A DNA stretch of 43,213 nt, from positions 1 to 43,213 of the forward strand of contig JBEGIR010000058.1 of assembly GCA_040224245.1 (NCBI GenBank), written 5' to 3'. Positions 26,204 through 35,325 of the stretch are shown in pieces. Made by a program: the position numbers and the translations under genes. The notes beneath the pieces were generated by a model, which saw only the letters and a list, made by a program, of their open reading frames with translations, did no database searches and was not told where the DNA came from. The number at the start of each line of letters is the position of its first letter. The first letter of the stretch is position 1. This DNA comes from Puniceicoccaceae bacterium. Lineage in GTDB: Bacteria; Verrucomicrobiota; Verrucomicrobiia; Opitutales; JAFGAQ01.

Positions 26204-27022
26204 TCAACTGGCCTGGCGCAACGTCTCCTGCAGTGCCGACAATACAGATTGCCGCACTGCTTCATCCGTGAATTCGGGCAAATTGCCTGGAACAATCGCA
26301 ACTGGGATGCCTTTGGATTTCAGGTAGCGCAGCGCAGGTTCCGCTTTGGTGTGAAATTCCATCAATCGCTTGCGGATTTTGTCTTCATGATCGTCCACGC
26401 GCTGTATGACCTCCGCCCCACAACGGGTGCAGTATTTTCCATGCTGTGGCGGTTTGAATTCCAGATGGAAGACCTGCCCGCAATCCGGGCAGATGCGTCG
26501 TCCTACGGTGCGCTTCACGATGAGTTCATCCTCATTGTCCACCAGCACGATTGCGTCGATGTTGGTTCCATAGTGAATGACCAGATCCAGTAATAACTCT
26601 GCCTGTGCCATCGTACGTGGAAACCCATCCAGCACCATGCCCTGGCATCCCCGACGCACAAATTCTGCCTCAAACATTGCGTTGGTGATGCTGTCAGGTG
26701 CAAACTTCCCAGACTCCACAAAGTACTTCGCTTTCAGACCCAGCAGCACCCCGGCGGGATCTTCCCACTCCGCAACCGGACCCAGTTCATGCAGAATCTG
26801 CTCATCCGACCAAAAGGTGTCATGGGTTGCATCATAAAATTCATGGATGTCACCCTCGTAGTCAATGGCATCGAACTTCTTGAGGTAGCTGCGAAAGAGA
26901 TCCCCCGTACTCAGCTGTGTCAGATTGAACTCCCGGGTCAATACATCAATGCGGGGCTGTTTGCCAGCACCGCTCTTTCCCATGACCAGCAGGTTCGAAA
27001 AGCTTGTCTCTGCACTCCACAT
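26204..27022 (-). CDS. Adenylate kinase-like nucleotide kinase, divergent P-loop with insert
   Basis: This 272-residue protein is about 55 residues longer than ordinary adenylate kinase. NMP-kinase features: STGDLFR (residues 38-44), VLDGFPRTMAQAELL (130-144), a zinc-type LID domain with four cysteines (CPDCG at 178-182 and CTRCG at 198-202), and RVDDHEDKIRKRL. The P-loop region reads GKSGAGKQPRIDVL instead of the usual GPPGAGKGTQ, changing the residues that follow the lysine. The segment after STGDLFR (about 46-95, with many Asp, Glu and aromatic residues) is an insert or replaces the AMP-binding helices. It probably phosphorylates a nucleoside monophosphate, but whether it is the cell's main adenylate kinase is uncertain. 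The upstream DNA is AT-rich. Confidence 0.82.
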   Translation of the reverse strand: MWSAETSFSNLLVMGKSGAGKQPRIDVLTREFNLTQLSTGDLFRSYLKKFDAIDYEGDIHEFYDATHDTFWSDEQILHELGPVAEWEDPAGVLLGLKAKYFVESGKFAPDSITNAMFEAEFVRRGCQGMVLDGFPRTMAQAELLLDLVIHYGTNIDAIVLVDNEDELIVKRTVGRRICPDCGQVFHLEFKPPQHGKYCTRCGAEVIQRVDDHEDKIRKRLMEFHTKAEPALRYLKSKGIPVAIVPGNLPEFTDEAVRQSVLSALQETLRQAS

Positions 27023-27130
27023 ACCGGGTTTCTCTGTTTAGAGCATCTTCAAATTAGCTCAATTAATAACAAAACAAATTTGTATAATATTAACTAATTT
27101 AATGCAAGTTATTATGACAAGATACCGTTA
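27023..27130 (-). promoter_or_regulatory. AT-rich leader of the adenylate kinase-like gene
   Basis: A strikingly AT-rich block with several TATAAT- and TTGCAT-like hexamers on the minus strand and a palindrome ACAAATTTGT at 27074-27083. It is the likely promoter region, but I could not assign a single -35/-10 pair with proper spacing. Confidence 0.3.
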
Positions 27131-27249
27131 ATGCTCAGACACCTGAAGAGCTGCCATCCGGTTCATTCACAGATCTGATTACAGGAGCACTCCCCGGCGA
27201 TCACAGCGGAAAGGCCTGCATGCGAAACTCTCAGCACCATCCAGCAGAA

Positions 27250-28587
27250 TCAGTCCTTCGAAGATTGACGAAGCTTTGCTTTCAGGCTGCGCCAGCGCTC
27301 AAGGCGTTCGATCACGCCCGCCTCCGAACCGGCAGATTTGGGAAAGTAGAACTGCTTCGGCTCAAGCATATAGTCCTGCCCCGAAATCGCTTCGGGAAAC
27401 TCATGGCTGTAACGGTAGTCCTTCGAATGTCCCGCTGCCTTGTTTGCCATGCCCCCCTTATCCCGCAGCCAAAGCGGCACAGCCTGCACGCCATGAGCCT
27501 GGATTTCCGCCTTCGCGCGATGCAGGGCTTCATACGCGCGATTGCTCTTGGGACTGGTCGCCAGGAACACCGTCGCATGGGCCAGGTTTATCTCGCACTC
27601 CGGTTGCCCAATGACCTCACAGGCCTGAAAGCACGCCATAGCGACTGGCAGGGCGCGCGAATCCGCCATTCCCACATCTTCGGAGGCCAGAATGACCAGG
27701 CGACGCGCAATGAAGCGCGGGTCTTCTCCACCGAGCAACATCTTGCACATCCAATAGAGCGCGGCATCAGGATCCCCGCCGCGAATGCTCTTGATGAAGG
27801 CCGACGCCGTATCGTAGTGCTCGTCCTCATTCGCATCGTAACGGATCTTGCGCTCACTGGCGTATTGCCTGAGCACCGCCTCGGTGAGTTCAGCTCCGTC
27901 CTCCATGAAGTCCGCAATCAACTCAAGCGTATTCAGGGCCTGACGCAAATCCCCGCCCACCAGTTGCGCAAGGTCGCGCAAGACTGCCGGGCCAGCCTGC
28001 AATTTTCGCCCTCCCAGGCCGAGTTTGTCGTCGGCTAACGCTCGTTGCAACACTTGCACAATGGCGGCCACGTCGAGCGGTTCGAGCCGAATCAGGTGAC
28101 AGCGGCTGAGCAGTGGCGGATTGACGTAAAACCCGGGATTGTGCGTTGTCGCCCCAATGAGCGTCACATTGCCCTCCTCGACGTCAGGCAGCAGCAGGTC
28201 CTGCTGGCTCTTGTTGAAGCGATGGATTTCGTCGATGAACAGCAGCGATGATTGACCATTCTGCTTGCGCACACGGCAGCGCTGCAGCACTTCACGCAGC
28301 TCAGCCACATTGGATGCCACCGCATTGAGCCGGAAGCACTTACTACCCGTGACGTTGGAAATCACGGTCGCGAGCGTGGTTTTGCCAGTTCCGGGTGGAC
28401 CATAAATGATGAGATTCGGAGAGCGTCCCTTCGCCAGCATCTTGCGCAGCATCGAGTCTGGCGCGACGAGATGCGGCTGACCCACAATCTCCTCCAAGGT
28501 CGACGGGCGCATGCGCGCCGCAAGCGGACGCTGTGGGTCCGACTCGGGTGGGGGTGCATCAAACATGCTCTGCTGCTCGGCGCTCAT
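27250..28587 (-). CDS. rarA: Replication-associated recombination protein A (RarA/MgsA)
   Basis: This 445-residue AAA+ ATPase acts at stalled replication forks. Seen: [20 protein letters not shown] near the start, Walker [15 protein letters not shown], Walker [17 protein letters not shown], sensor 1 LIGATTHNP, and [13 protein letters not shown]. The C-terminal tetramerisation domain contains [15 protein letters not shown] and [10 protein letters not shown]-like blocks. Length is normal. The start at ATG 28587 follows GCATGGGGTTGC with no Shine-Dalgarno sequence. A dispersed repeat begins 61 bases upstream. Confidence 0.97.
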   Translation of the reverse strand: MSAEQQSMFDAPPPESDPQRPLAARMRPSTLEEIVGQPHLVAPDSMLRKMLAKGRSPNLIIYGPPGTGKTTLATVISNVTGSKCFRLNAVASNVAELREVLQRCRVRKQNGQSSLLFIDEIHRFNKSQQDLLLPDVEEGNVTLIGATTHNPGFYVNPPLLSRCHLIRLEPLDVAAIVQVLQRALADDKLGLGGRKLQAGPAVLRDLAQLVGGDLRQALNTLELIADFMEDGAELTEAVLRQYASERKIRYDANEDEHYDTASAFIKSIRGGDPDAALYWMCKMLLGGEDPRFIARRLVILASEDVGMADSRALPVAMACFQACEVIGQPECEINLAHATVFLATSPKSNRAYEALHRAKAEIQAHGVQAVPLWLRDKGGMANKAAGHSKDYRYSHEFPEAISGQDYMLEPKQFYFPKSAGSEAGVIERLERWRSLKAKLRQSSKD

Positions 28588-28647
28588 GCAACCCCATGCA
28601 AACGCAGCCGAGCCAAGCTGTCAATGGAGTCGAAGCGGGTTCAGATC

Positions 28648-28868
28648 CCAGCAACAGCTTCAAAAAACATCCCCCAAAACCTGCTGCGCGCAGCGCATCC
28701 TGTTGGGCTGGCCCCGCCAGTCCATCCAGTGAAGCGCAGCGAAACGATGTTCCAGCCTCAGCAGTGCGTCAGCCTTCTCCATCAGGCATTTCTCATTCGC
28801 CATTGCAGCTCCGCTGCACCTCTCATCATCTGAGAAATCGGTGAAATTTGATTCGCACCCAACGAGTC
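28648..28868 (+). repeat. Dispersed intergenic repeat, copy A
   Basis: Two blocks match copy B at 42043-42174. Block 1 is 28648-28700, CCCAGCAACAGCTTC... to GCGCAGCGCATCC, with only a few differences. Block 2 is 28779-28868, CCATCAGGCATTTC... to GCACCCAACGAG. Copy A has 78 extra bases between them. Block 1 contains a perfect palindrome GCTGCGCGCAGC, which in copy B becomes GTTGCGCGCAGC and keeps pairing through a G-U pair. Block 2 contains GCAGC-TCC-GCTGC. Both strands have short open frames that are best seen as chance. Four hairpins follow directly. Confidence 0.75.
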
Positions 28869-28873
28869 GGGGA

Positions 28874-28948
28874 CACAAAGCCCTTTTGTCGCTGTGTAAC
28901 AGCGTTATGTGGCCCATAGGCCTTATCGGCTGGCATTCGCCAGCCGAT
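28874..28948. other. Cluster of four consecutive hairpins
   Basis: ACAAA-GCCCT-TTTGT (28874-28888), CGCTGT-GTA-ACAGCG (28890-28904), GGCC-CATA-GGCC (28911-28922) and ATCGGCTGGC-ATTC-GCCAGCCGAT (28925-28948, 10 bp perfect). They lie between the end of the DUF5069-like gene and the start of rarA, next to repeat copy A. It could be the terminator of the rnr to DUF5069 transcript, or a structured RNA belonging to the repeat. No T-run. Confidence 0.55.
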
Positions 28949-29076
28949 GTTTCAAAACTCAGTTGTTTAAACCATAAAGGGTATAACAGATGGGCACAGA
29001 TTCCATTGAGTCGAGACCCATTGCCCAGCAACCCAACCCCGTTCTCGTAGAATCTGCCCTCCATCCGACACACAAC

Positions 29077-29601
29077 TCAGCGCACACTGCGCGCTTTCAC
29101 CCAGCGCACTGTTGCAGCATCGTCGTCGATGTTCGACCAAACCACGCGCAGAAATTCCGCTGGGTGGATGTCGTGCGTCTTGAAGAATTTGCGATCCCCA
29201 CCGCAGCAGAACATGATTTCCGGTGGCAATTCACCACGGAGTTTGGCCTTGGCCTTAGGTAGAATGCGCGGCAACCACTCGATGCCATCCACCGCATCCG
29301 TCTTTGCAGGCAGGCTGTCCACATCCAGTCGCTTCGGGCTGCTGACTCCACCTTGCACGTGCAGCAGGTAATTGCGACGCACGTCGTGAATCAACAGAAA
29401 GGTGTCGTAGTCCGGTTCTCCTCCCGAAACGAAGTCTTCCGCAAAGTCATAAAAATCCATGACCGTGAGTCCGTTGGAGGTCATCCAGGCCAAGGATGCA
29501 TCATCAAAATAGGTCTTCGCATCGCGGTTGCCTTTTTCATAGGTGGAAACAGCAAGCTGCCACAGGTTCCGCAGGGTTTTGCTATAGTCGTAATGGTTCA
29601 T
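29077..29601 (-). CDS. Conserved protein resembling DUF5069
   Basis: This 174-residue soluble protein starts at ATG 29601 (MNHYDYSKTLRNLW); three more residues are possible from 29610. Its C-terminal half, with GIEWLPRILPKAKAKLRGELPP and then GGDRKFFKTHDIHPAEFLR, resembles the DUF5069 pattern (WLPR, repeated lysines and a late DIHPxEFL-type helix). The assignment is by memory of the pattern and not certain. No signal, membrane segment or catalytic motif is seen. It lies 81 bases downstream of rnr on the same strand and could share its transcript. Function unknown. Confidence 0.75.
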   Translation of the reverse strand: MNHYDYSKTLRNLWQLAVSTYEKGNRDAKTYFDDASLAWMTSNGLTVMDFYDFAEDFVSGGEPDYDTFLLIHDVRRNYLLHVQGGVSSPKRLDVDSLPAKTDAVDGIEWLPRILPKAKAKLRGELPPEIMFCCGGDRKFFKTHDIHPAEFLRVVWSNIDDDAATVRWVKARSVR

Positions 29602-29682
29602 GGTAAGCATAAAGGTTTCAAGGTGCCCAACGAATCAGGACCCCATTTGATTGGAGCCTGAACAGGTGTCACCATCATCGGC

Positions 29683-32007
29683 TTATTTCCGCTCCTTGCG
29701 CGAACGCGGTCGCCCCTTCTTCACGCCCCGACGCGTGCCGACGCCAGATCGTTCCACCAGGCGAAAGTCAATCTGCCGCTTGAAGCGATCCACACGCTCA
29801 ACGGACACCTTGATTTTCTGACCGATGCCAAACGCCTTGCCGCTGCGACGACCCACCAGACGGGTTCCGTCATTGCTCAGCGCGTAGAGGTCATCCCCCA
29901 TTGTGGACACGTGCACCAGCCCAAAGGCCATGGATTCCTCCAGTTCCACAAATAGTCCATGATTCTTCACATCTGAAACAAAGGCGTCAAATGTGCGGCG
30001 CGGTTCTACCGTCAGCTCCCGTTCGAAATACTCAAGCAGCTTGGTCTTTACAGTCTCGCGCTCCGCCTCGACACTGCGGTTCTCCGTGATGCTCAGATGG
30101 TGCGCCAGCGCATGCATCTGCTTCGAGGTGTACTGCACCGAGTCATCCTCATCGGTCTTGAAGAAGCCCCGCTTGAGCATGAATGTTTCAAACACGCGAT
30201 GCACGATCAGGTCCGCATATCGCCGGATCGGTGACGTGAAATGGGTATAATTATCCATGAACAGGCCGTAGTGCCCATCGGACGATGCCCGGTACTCCGC
30301 CTGTTTCAGGCTACGCAGGAACTGCACCTTGAGCGAATGGGCCTGTGGGTGCTTGCGAATGCGGGCCAACATGCGATTGACCTCGCGGCGATGGGTCAAG
30401 TCACCGCAATCCACTCCCACGGTCTGCAAATACTCACGCAGCTCAAACAGTTTCTCGTCATCCGGCTTGTCGTGCACGCGATAGATCATGGCATGCCCCG
30501 CATCCCGCAGGGTTTTCGCCACAGTCTGGTTGGCCAGCAGCATCAATTCCTCGATCAGCTGGTGACTCTCGTCGCTTTCGGATTTCACGATGCGGTCGGC
30601 GTATCCAAGTTCATCAACATAGATCTTCACCTCCGGCATTTCCAACTCAAGGCTGCCCCGCTTGAGCCGGTTCTCCCGCAACTTGCTGGAAACCGCCCAG
30701 AGCTGCCTCACGGTATCGCGCAACTGGTCGAGCATCGCATCGTCGAGATCCTTCATCGGCTTGCCCGTGTTGCCAGTCTGGTGTGCGGGTGGCATCGGTG
30801 CCGCACGCACTGCATCATTGGACTTGCCCGAAAGAAAATCTATTGCCTGCCCGTAGGTCAGGCGTTTGTTGCTTCGAATGATGCCGTTGTAGAACTTGAA
30901 GCTCTTGACCTTGCCGCTCTTGCCCAGAACAAACTCCACGGACTTCACCAGTCGGTCTTCATCTTCGACCAGTGAGCAGAGTCCGTTCGACAGTTTTTCC
31001 GGCAGCATCGGGATGACAACCCCGACCAGGTAGGTGGAATTTCCGCGCTTTTTCGCCTCAACATCAAGCGGGGAGTTCGGCTTCACGTAGTGCGAAACAT
31101 CTGCAATGTGCACACCCACGCGCAGGTCGCCATTGGGTAGGCGATGCAGGCTGATGGCGTCGTCAAAGTCCTTCGCATCATCAGGATCGATGGTCAGTGT
31201 GAATACCTTGCGGAAGTCCTTTCGTTCCGGAAAATCATTGCCGTTGACCACATCTGGAATGTTCCTGAGCTGAAACTCCACACACTCGGGAAAGGTGGTT
31301 TCCAGGTCATATTTGTGCAGGATCGATTTGAACTCCGCATCGGGAGTGAAGGTTTTTCCGAGCACCTTGATGATCTCCCCTTCGGGATTCACGTGCCGCT
31401 GCGTCCATTCGTGCAGCTTGACCACGACTTTGTCATCAATTTCGGGAACCGTCTTCCACTCCTGTGTGCGCGGATCCGCGACAAGAATGTCATTCACGAT
31501 GCGCGGATCATCCGGAATCACGTAATAAAAGAATTTTGTGCTCGCGAGTGTGCCCGTCACAGTATCCCGCCCACGGCGCAGGATGCGAATCACGCGCGCC
31601 GAAGGTGCATCCGGAGTCGAGCTGCGCTGCTTCTGCTTGCGATGGTAGCCCTTGCGCTCACGAATCAGGCGGGCCACCACATGGTCCTCGTGCAGGGAAA
31701 CGCCCGTATCTTCCGAGCTGACCCACACCGGATCACAGGTGGGCTGACCCGGACACGGGGTCGGGATGATGAGCGCCGAACCGTTTTGCCGAAAGCGGAT
31801 GATGCCCGTGATCAAGTCCGCGTCCTTGGGCAGGCAATAGCGGTTTTTCTTGAGTTTGACGATGGTCCCGTCTGCCAGGCAGGCATCCACAAGCGATTGA
31901 AGTTCTTCGACCTGCCCTTTTCCCAGATTCAGCTGTTCCGCCAATTCCTGGATTTGAAGCGGCACATAGTCGTCCCGCTGCATGAGCTCCATGAGTCGTA
32001 ATTCCAT
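29683..32007 (-). CDS. rnr: Ribonuclease R
   Basis: This 774-residue 3'-to-5' exoribonuclease of the RNase II/R family degrades structured RNA. Parts: an N-terminal winged-helix region (LQIQELAEQLNLGKGQVEEL), cold-shock domains, and the RNB catalytic domain with the metal-binding TIDPDDAKDFDDAISL. GVHIADVSHYVKPNSPLDVEA and HFTSPIRRYADLIVHR follow, then an S1 domain (FDAFVSDVKNHGLFVELEE) and a very basic tail (GTRRGVKKGRPRSRKERK) typical of RNase R rather than RNase II. ATG 32007 is used with no visible Shine-Dalgarno sequence. A short 5-bp hairpin (GCCCG-AATATC-CGGGC, 32032-32047) sits in its leader. Confidence 0.97.
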   Translation of the reverse strand: MELRLMELMQRDDYVPLQIQELAEQLNLGKGQVEELQSLVDACLADGTIVKLKKNRYCLPKDADLITGIIRFRQNGSALIIPTPCPGQPTCDPVWVSSEDTGVSLHEDHVVARLIRERKGYHRKQKQRSSTPDAPSARVIRILRRGRDTVTGTLASTKFFYYVIPDDPRIVNDILVADPRTQEWKTVPEIDDKVVVKLHEWTQRHVNPEGEIIKVLGKTFTPDAEFKSILHKYDLETTFPECVEFQLRNIPDVVNGNDFPERKDFRKVFTLTIDPDDAKDFDDAISLHRLPNGDLRVGVHIADVSHYVKPNSPLDVEAKKRGNSTYLVGVVIPMLPEKLSNGLCSLVEDEDRLVKSVEFVLGKSGKVKSFKFYNGIIRSNKRLTYGQAIDFLSGKSNDAVRAAPMPPAHQTGNTGKPMKDLDDAMLDQLRDTVRQLWAVSSKLRENRLKRGSLELEMPEVKIYVDELGYADRIVKSESDESHQLIEELMLLANQTVAKTLRDAGHAMIYRVHDKPDDEKLFELREYLQTVGVDCGDLTHRREVNRMLARIRKHPQAHSLKVQFLRSLKQAEYRASSDGHYGLFMDNYTHFTSPIRRYADLIVHRVFETFMLKRGFFKTDEDDSVQYTSKQMHALAHHLSITENRSVEAERETVKTKLLEYFERELTVEPRRTFDAFVSDVKNHGLFVELEESMAFGLVHVSTMGDDLYALSNDGTRLVGRRSGKAFGIGQKIKVSVERVDRFKRQIDFRLVERSGVGTRRGVKKGRPRSRKERK

Positions 32008-32315
32008 AATGATAAAGAAAGTGTTCGTTTAGCCCGAATATCCGGGCGTTTGAGTAGTCGGGTCAATGATAGGGATGATGGAGAAAGGCATAACCATAGT
32101 GCCACCATTAACGCATTTCAACGCTGCAGATCAGATGGCAGCAGATTCGAGGAGATTCCATTTGGACGCCACGTTCAGACGAAGGTCCCTCTGTTGGAAC
32201 AACGGATTCGGCTTGCGGCGAGCACAAGCCCTACCCTTGTGGAATCGAACGGTCACTTCCAGTGGGAACTTTCCTATTTCCACAAACCTCACCGGAACTC
32301 GATCCGAACAACGCC
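32008..32315. other. Intergenic between rnr and the MBL gene
   Basis: 308 bases. Apart from the small GCCCG/CGGGC hairpin at 32032-32047 in the rnr leader, I see no gene, repeat or RNA. The short frames present on both strands lack coding character. Confidence 0.45.
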
Positions 32316-33677
32316 TCAATTGATCGTATAGCGCACACAGGGCTGGGGATCGGTCACCTTCGGCGCCAACTGCTCCTGCCGAATCTGCTGCTCAAACCAC
32401 TGTCGAGCCTCGGGATCCCCATGTGTGAGCACCACATGCGACGGCTCAAATTCCGCAATGAGGTCGAGCAACTCCTCCCGATCAGCATGTCCACTGAGGT
32501 CAAAGGAATCCACCTCCGCACGTACCGGCACCTGCAGGTCATACACCTCAAACGGGAAGGTGTCCCCGGGTTTGCAGGTCTTCAGCAACCCGCCCGGCGT
32601 ATCCGGATCGCAGTAGCCTACAAAATAGATGCTGTTGTTCTTGTCGTGCAGTAGACAGGACGCCACCGCATAGGAGGGTGTCTGCTCCACCATCATGCCA
32701 CTGCTGAGCACATAAATGCCTTTGGGCATTTTCTCATAACCCGGCTGTTCGGGGTAGCGCGCCTGGGTCACCCGCATCTCCTTGATGATGCGCTTGCGAA
32801 AGCGAATCAATCCGGTCTGCCGCGAGATTTGGTCGAAATAATCCACGATGTCCATTCCCAAACCCGCCGCAAAAATAGGCGATTGCGGAATCTGTCCGCG
32901 CTTGCGCGCATCGTGCAGCACGGCGAGGACTTCCTGCAGACGCCCCAGCGCAAACACGGGCAGCAGGCAAGTGCCGCCGCGTTTCAGGGTGCGCTCGATG
33001 CCTTCAAACAGCCGGTTCCACTCCACCTCCCGACTGCGCCCCGACACACGATCCGTCAGTCCGCGCGTGGTTTCCGTGATCAGCACATCCACCTTCATGT
33101 CCGGGATGCGCGCTCCCGGCAGGGTGTGCAGGTCGTCAAACAAAATGTCTCCCGTGTGAAAGATCACGCGTTCCTCGTGCTCGATCAAAATCGATGCGGC
33201 CCCTGCCACATGCCCCGAGGGATAAAGCGTCAGGGTGAGCGAATCGCCTTTTTTCGAGATCACTTCCGGCTGCTCAAAGCGCAGGGGTCGCAGGCACTGA
33301 CGCAGGCGTTCCACCTCGGCGAAGGTGTAGAGCGGATATTCCACGATGCCCTTTTCCTGGCGCTGTCGCTTCATCACGTTCACAGAATTGCGCAACATGC
33401 GTGGCGCGAGCACTTCGCTGGGCAGGCTGGTGAAGACCGGAATGCCGGGAAACGCGCGCACCGCGACCGGGAGCGAGCCCAGGTGATCCAGGTGACAGTG
33501 CGTCAGAATGATGAAGTCCAGATCAACATCTCGCAGGAGTTCATAGTCGGGCATCGCCGCGTTGCCGATTTCTTTGGGGTGCAGGCCCGTGTCGATGAGA
33601 AACTTGAAGCCGCCCAGTTCAATCAGGCTGCAGTTGGATCCAATGCCTCCGGCACGGTTAAGATCTGTGTAGTTCAT
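32316..33677 (-). CDS. MBL-fold beta-CASP nuclease (RNA-processing type)
   Basis: This 453-residue protein starts at ATG 33677 (MNYTDLNRAGGIGSNC); the longer frame from 33725 adds an unrelated stretch. Metallo-beta-lactamase motifs are LTHCHLDHLGSLP (zinc-binding HxHxDH), YPSGHVAGAASILIE, and FHTGDILFDD. The beta-CASP domain follows with LITETTRGLTDR, GGTCLLPVFALGRLQEVL and later VDSFDLSGHADREELLDLI and HVVLTHGDPEA. This architecture is shared with CPSF73-like endo/exoribonucleases. It lies 308 bases downstream of nothing on its own strand other than apaG, and next to rnr, another RNA-degrading enzyme, though separate transcription is likely. Substrate unknown. Confidence 0.92.
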   Translation of the reverse strand: MNYTDLNRAGGIGSNCSLIELGGFKFLIDTGLHPKEIGNAAMPDYELLRDVDLDFIILTHCHLDHLGSLPVAVRAFPGIPVFTSLPSEVLAPRMLRNSVNVMKRQRQEKGIVEYPLYTFAEVERLRQCLRPLRFEQPEVISKKGDSLTLTLYPSGHVAGAASILIEHEERVIFHTGDILFDDLHTLPGARIPDMKVDVLITETTRGLTDRVSGRSREVEWNRLFEGIERTLKRGGTCLLPVFALGRLQEVLAVLHDARKRGQIPQSPIFAAGLGMDIVDYFDQISRQTGLIRFRKRIIKEMRVTQARYPEQPGYEKMPKGIYVLSSGMMVEQTPSYAVASCLLHDKNNSIYFVGYCDPDTPGGLLKTCKPGDTFPFEVYDLQVPVRAEVDSFDLSGHADREELLDLIAEFEPSHVVLTHGDPEARQWFEQQIRQEQLAPKVTDPQPCVRYTIN

Positions 33678-33796
33678 TAGAAGTTGTTCGGTTGCGGACG
33701 AGGGAGAGGGTTTGATCCCGCCCACTCGATTCGGGTGCCCGCATCACCTGCAGGGTGCAACATCCATGCCGTGCATTCCGGCGCCCCGGGACGAAG

Positions 33797-34174
33797 TTAG
33801 GGTAAATTTTCGGGAATGTAGAGTTGAAACTTGGGAATTCGCACCCAGATCGACTCCTGGCTGTCGGAATAGCCATGGTAGGCCCCTGTCACTTCACAGT
33901 CCGCATCCACCACATGGTAGCTGCTGTATTCAAAGGTATCACCGGGATCGAGATCCACGATGCGCCCGACAATGCGGTCGCCTTCATACACCTCATGCCG
34001 CCCGTCAGCAAAGCGCAGCACCCACTTGCGTGCATTCAGCACTACCCGTTCTTCACCGTCGTTACGGATGCGAATGTGATACGCAAATGCATGCGGACGA
34101 GGCTCCGGAAAATGAGCCGCATCCATCGAATGGATCAAACTGACGATTTCGACTCGGACCGATTGGATTTCCAT
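33797..34174 (-). CDS. apaG: ApaG domain protein
   Basis: This 125-residue protein starts at ATG 34174 (MEIQSVRVEIVSL), exactly the common ApaG length. It is all beta (fibronectin III-like) with the family blocks HAFAYHIRIRNDGEERVVL, RKWVLRFADG, GDTFEYSSYHVVDAD and GAYHGYSD. ApaG has been linked to cobalt and magnesium sensitivity and, in some hosts, to nucleotide polyphosphate binding; its exact role is unclear. It is divergent from the DUF486 gene, and its longer frame from 34213 is discarded. Confidence 0.94.
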   Translation of the reverse strand: MEIQSVRVEIVSLIHSMDAAHFPEPRPHAFAYHIRIRNDGEERVVLNARKWVLRFADGRHEVYEGDRIVGRIVDLDPGDTFEYSSYHVVDADCEVTGAYHGYSDSQESIWVRIPKFQLYIPENLP

Positions 34175-34304
34175 GGTGGGTGCAAGGTGCACGTTGTCCG
34201 CAGCTAATCGCATCCTGCCAAAAAATCAAATCCTGCGACTGCTCTCGCTTCGCGCTCGACAGGTTCACACGTTTTCGATAGCTGCACTTCAACTTCACAC
34301 TTGT

Positions 34305-34658
34305 ATGCCGCCCGTTTGGAAAACCCTGCTGCTGCTCACCTGTTCCAACATCTTCATGACCTTTGCGTGGTATGCCCACCTGAAGGACCTGCGGAGCCGA
34401 CCCCTCCTCCTTGCCATTCTGGTCAGCTGGGGCATCGCCTTTTTTGAATATCTGCTCCAGGTGCCTGCCAACCGCATCGGGCACGACGTCATGACGCTGC
34501 CGCAGCTCAAAATTCTCCAGGAGGTCATCACCCTGAGCGTGTTTGTTCCCTTCGCCGTGCTCTACATGAAGACCCCTCTCACCTGGAATTACCTCTGGGC
34601 CTCCCTCTGCATCATGGGTGCCGTGTTCTTTATTTTTCGCGACAAGCTGTCTGGCTGA
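34305..34658 (+). CDS. DUF486 small membrane protein (DMT-like)
   Basis: This 117-residue protein starts at ATG 34305 with four hydrophobic helices (about 4-22, 29-50, 70-86 and 92-110), ending RDKLSG. The blocks TCSNIFMTFAWYAHL, SWGIAFFEYLLQVPANRIG and LPQLKILQEVITL are characteristic of DUF486, a small relative of drug/metabolite transporters. No transport activity has been assigned as far as I know. It lies divergent to apaG, about 130 bases away, and 100 bases before the GMC operon. Confidence 0.9.
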   Translation: MPPVWKTLLLLTCSNIFMTFAWYAHLKDLRSRPLLLAILVSWGIAFFEYLLQVPANRIGHDVMTLPQLKILQEVITLSVFVPFAVLYMKTPLTWNYLWASLCIMGAVFFIFRDKLSG

Positions 34659-34761
34659 GGGATGAGTTGCGACGAGCGGCAAGTGTTCGATTGACGGTGG
34701 GCACGGCTACTCCCTATTCTTTGGGCAGGGAACGACCCCATTACCACCATACCCCTGCCCC

Positions 34762-35325
34762 ATGAATTCCGATGCTGCCCACATGACCCGGCGCACCTTT
34801 GTCGCGCAATCGGGTCTGATCGTTGGAGGCTCTGCCCTGCTGCTGTCCGGCTGCAAGCGAACCGCCAACACCACCTGGTCCTTTTTCACTCCGGAGGAGG
34901 CGGAACTCATCGAGGTGATGAGTTCGCGCATCATTCCGACCGATGACACTCCCGGCGCCCTGGAAGCGGGCGTGGTGCATTTCATCGACCAACAACTCTC
35001 CACGCACTACCGACGCTGGAGTCTCGTGTACCGCGATGCACTCAAGGCTGTGCAGACGCTCAGCGAGGCACAACACCGTCAAGTGTTCCAAGATCTCAAC
35101 CCCGACCAGATGGATGCCCTGCTCGAACAGATGGAAAGCGGATCGGTTCCCGATGATCTCAACCCAGGTCGCATCCTCAACCGTTTCTTTCAGCTCTTTG
35201 TGGACCACTGCATGCAGGGGTTTTACGGTGACCCGCGCCATGGGGGAAACTTGAACTGGGTCAGCTACGACATGCTCGAGCTGCGCGTCATTGATCCGCA
35301 ATCCGTCGTTCCGCAATCATCATGA
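34762..35325 (+). CDS. Gluconate 2-dehydrogenase subunit 3 family protein
   Basis: The 187-residue protein has a twin-arginine signal (MTRRTFVAQSGLIVGGSALLL) followed by SGC with Cys31, so it is probably a Tat-exported lipoprotein. The body matches the gluconate dehydrogenase subunit 3 domain: FTPEEAELIEVMSSRIIPTDDTPGALEAGVV and FIDQQL, then RFFQLFVDHCMQGFYGDP and HGG. In known complexes this small subunit escorts the large flavoprotein to the periplasm or membrane. The GMC gene overlaps by 4 bases (ATGA), which is tight translational coupling; the GMC protein itself has no signal peptide, consistent with export by hitch-hiking on this partner. Confidence 0.93.
   Translation: MNSDAAHMTRRTFVAQSGLIVGGSALLLSGCKRTANTTWSFFTPEEAELIEVMSSRIIPTDDTPGALEAGVVHFIDQQLSTHYRRWSLVYRDALKAVQTLSEAQHRQVFQDLNPDQMDALLEQMESGSVPDDLNPGRILNRFFQLFVDHCMQGFYGDPRHGGNLNWVSYDMLELRVIDPQSVVPQSS

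Noticed and set aside
25973-26593. 206-codon plus-strand frame overlapping the adenylate kinase 3' half
   Set aside because: Most of it is antisense to the kinase; the rest is repeat-containing gap without coding character.
28660-29073. 137-codon minus-strand frame through repeat copy A and the hairpin cluster
   Set aside because: Explained by the dispersed repeat; similar short frames recur at copy B, which shows shared DNA and not a conserved protein.
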